DNA from: Spirochaetes bacterium RIFOXYC1_FULL_54_7
Lineage (GTDB): Bacteria > Spirochaetota > Spirochaetia > Treponematales > UBA12059
Assembly (NCBI GenBank): GCA_001830645.1
Contig: MIBM01000353.1
Location: 1-5,241 of the forward strand
DNA: 5,241 nucleotides
Direction: 5' to 3'
The notes beneath the pieces were generated by a model. That model had not been told where the DNA came from and made no database searches. It saw nothing but the letters and a program-made list of their open reading frames with translations. Positions 3,767 through 5,241 of this stretch are shown in pieces. Position numbers and translations under genes: made by a program. Each line of letters begins with the position of its first letter. Within the stretch, counting starts at the first letter, position 1.

Positions 3767-5241
3767 ATGCAAGAAATCTTGAAGATACATAATCTGCTTG
3801 AATCAATTGGTCCCCCGGTGGTGGTGCCCCGAATGGATCGACGAAGTGAAAAAACGGGAAGCCTGGCAGCCAGGGCTGCCCAGTTACAGAACAGCCAGGC
3901 CGGACAACGCCGGCAGCCCGAACCAAATCTCAATGAATCACTCTTCTCCCAGCTCTTCGAGCGGATAGTGCAGGGGTATGCCCTCAGGCTGGAGGATGAC
4001 GGGGAAGAATCCAGCGACAGCCTCGAGATCCTTCTGGACGGCGTACCATATTCAGTGCTGATCATGTCCACCTCGGGCACAATCCGCGAAGCCAACCAAG
4101 CCTTCTTTTCGACCTTTGGCTATGCCAGGGAAGAGCTGATAGACACTCCCATCTATGAGTTGTTGCCTGAAGGCTATCGTGCGGCCTTCCATGAGCGGCT
4201 GGCCAGGTTCTCAATGCGCTCAGACATACCCCGGAAATCCATACCGGACGATATTCTGGCATTCCGTGGTCAGCGTCACGACGGCGTGGTGGTTTCGATG
4301 GATTGCCTGCTGTCGTCAATCCAACTGAAAGACGAGGCTGCGGTCATCGCGTTGATCCGCGACCTCTCCCATGACCACACGCTTTTCCTGCAACTGAACG
4401 AGACCAAGGAACACTATGTTGCACTGTCTGAAACAATAACAGAGGCGATATTCAGGCTGGATGACGACTTCGGGATCATCTTCGCCAATACGGGGGTAAA
4501 GAATACCTTTGGCTGGGAACGGGAAGATGTAGTCGGCAAGCCTTTCAGTATACTTTTCCCCCGGGAAGTATTTGCAAAACACGAGGCTGAGTTCAGGAAG
4601 TATTTCTTCGTAGACGACCAGGACCGGTTGGCAAACGGACTAAAGCGCACCATAGAATTCCTTGGAGCCACCAAACACCGCGGCGTTGCACCCATGGAGA
4701 TGTCCTTTGGCAACTCCAAGGATTACAAGGGGCGCACCCTTACCTGCGTGATACGCGATATAACCCAGCGCAAGGCCCTGGAACGCAAACTCAGGCATCT
4801 GGCCTTCCATGACAAGCTTACCGGGCTAGGTAACCGCGACCTCTTCAACGAGGATATGGTTGGCGTACTCAGGAAAATCCAGTCCGATCCTACCTGGTAC
4901 GGAAGTGTGATGTTCCTTGACCTTGACGGTTTCAAGCACATAAATGACACCCTGGGCCACGATTCCGGAGACGAATTGCTGGTGGAGACTGCCAGGCGTA
5001 TCCGCGTATGCCTGAGGGAACTTGACGTGGCGTACCGTTTCGGCGGTGACGAATTCGTTGTGGTACTTGCAAACATTAAAGGAGTCGAGGACAGCGTCGT
5101 CGTCGCCGAGCGAATTCTGTCCAGCGTATCCAACCCCTTCATCCTGCGTGGTGGCAGCAAGAAATCAGGCAAGAGGGTAAACGTCGGTGTGTCTATCGGA
5201 GTAGCCGTAATCCCTGACCACGGTCGTACTCTTGAGGAAGT
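3767..5241 (+). CDS. PAS-PAS-GGDEF diguanylate cyclase (3' end outside window)
   Basis: The frame is open from ATG 3767 to the window end, giving 491 residues. Residues 1-80 form a polar, Gln/Arg-rich stretch with no recognisable domain. Residues about 84-202 are a PAS domain (VPYSVLIMSTSGTIREANQA, then FGYAREELID). Residues about 213-335 are a second PAS domain (ITEAIFRLDDDFGIIFAN, then FGWEREDVVGKPF) ending in the DITQRKALER linker helix. The GGDEF domain begins at LAFHDKLTGLGNRDLF (346-360). It has the metal-binding region FLDLDGFK (Asp385), a canonical GGDEF at 426-430, and RELD at 417-420 exactly five residues before it, the RxxD inhibitory site. It should therefore make c-di-GMP from two GTP and be product-inhibited. 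No signal peptide or membrane segment is seen, so it is probably cytosolic with a signal sensed through PAS. A C-terminal EAL domain may follow outside the window. It is transcribed divergently from fabF. Confidence 0.92.
   Translation, partial: MQEILKIHNLLESIGPPVVVPRMDRRSEKTGSLAARAAQLQNSQAGQRRQPEPNLNESLFSQLFERIVQGYALRLEDDGEESSDSLEILLDGVPYSVLIMSTSGTIREANQAFFSTFGYAREELIDTPIYELLPEGYRAAFHERLARFSMRSDIPRKSIPDDILAFRGQRHDGVVVSMDCLLSSIQLKDEAAVIALIRDLSHDHTLFLQLNETKEHYVALSETITEAIFRLDDDFGIIFANTGVKNTFGWEREDVVGKPFSILFPREVFAKHEAEFRKYFFVDDQDRLANGLKRTIEFLGATKHRGVAPMEMSFGNSKDYKGRTLTCVIRDITQRKALERKLRHLAFHDKLTGLGNRDLFNEDMVGVLRKIQSDPTWYGSVMFLDLDGFKHINDTLGHDSGDELLVETARRIRVCLRELDVAYRFGGDEFVVVLANIKGVEDSVVVAERILSSVSNPFILRGGSKKSGKRVNVGVSIGVAVIPDHGRTLEE

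Noticed and set aside
3585..5172. Several minus-strand open frames across the GGDEF gene and its upstream region
   Set aside because: They overlap the clear PAS-PAS-GGDEF frame, have no recognisable domains and lack convincing starts.
1..5241. CRISPR array, tRNA, rRNA, toxin-antitoxin or defence module
   Set aside because: I saw no regularly spaced repeats, no cloverleaf or rRNA segments and no small gene pairs; every long coding frame is accounted for by familiar families.

Overview
This 5.2 kb window has ordinary bacterial gene structure: good Shine-Dalgarno sites, roughly 50-55 % GC and no introns. The protein sequences point to a spirochaete-like bacterium. The small REP-associated transposase resembles those I remember from Treponema/Spirochaeta-type genomes. 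The deoxynucleoside kinase tail, the NPD-family flavoprotein with a cysteine cluster and the PAS-PAS-GGDEF protein are compatible with this. The assignment is from memory of the families, not from a search, so treat it as tentative.

Layout. Positions 1-251 (+) hold the last 82 residues of a deoxynucleoside kinase. Positions 324-854 (-) hold a complete single-domain HUH/Y1 transposase of the RAYT type. Next comes a short non-coding stretch (855-1067) with two direct copies of GAGCTCTGTCCC and a strong rho-independent terminator (1003-1032) pointing along +. Positions 1068-2153 (-) hold an FMN-dependent NPD-family oxidoreductase (nitronate monooxygenase / FabK-like). Positions 2275-3507 (-) hold a complete beta-ketoacyl-ACP synthase II (FabF). 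A 259-bp divergent intergenic region follows (3508-3766), carrying a third copy of the AGCTCTGTCCC motif, a hairpin and a perfect 10-bp palindrome. Positions 3767-5241 (+) hold the 5' part of a PAS-PAS-GGDEF diguanylate cyclase that runs off the window.

How the genes may work together. fabF and the flavoprotein gene lie in tandem on the minus strand, each behind an AAGGAG ribosome binding site at identical 7-nt spacing. They look like a small fatty-acid module: a condensing enzyme plus a flavoprotein of the family that includes enoyl-ACP reductase II. The 121-bp gap between them holds a perfect palindrome, TGGTCTGACCA, which has the form of a FadR-type (GntR family) operator. It sits beside a plausible promoter for the flavoprotein gene. 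The transposase lies between the kinase gene and what looks like that gene's terminator, so it appears to have arrived in the intergenic space later. The divergent GGDEF gene is a separate c-di-GMP signalling unit that shares only the intergenic region with fabF.

I found no CRISPR array, tRNA, rRNA or multi-gene defence or biosynthetic system. The points most worth checking are the FadR-like operator, the four-cysteine motif in the flavoprotein and the AGCTCTGTCCC repeat family associated with the transposase.
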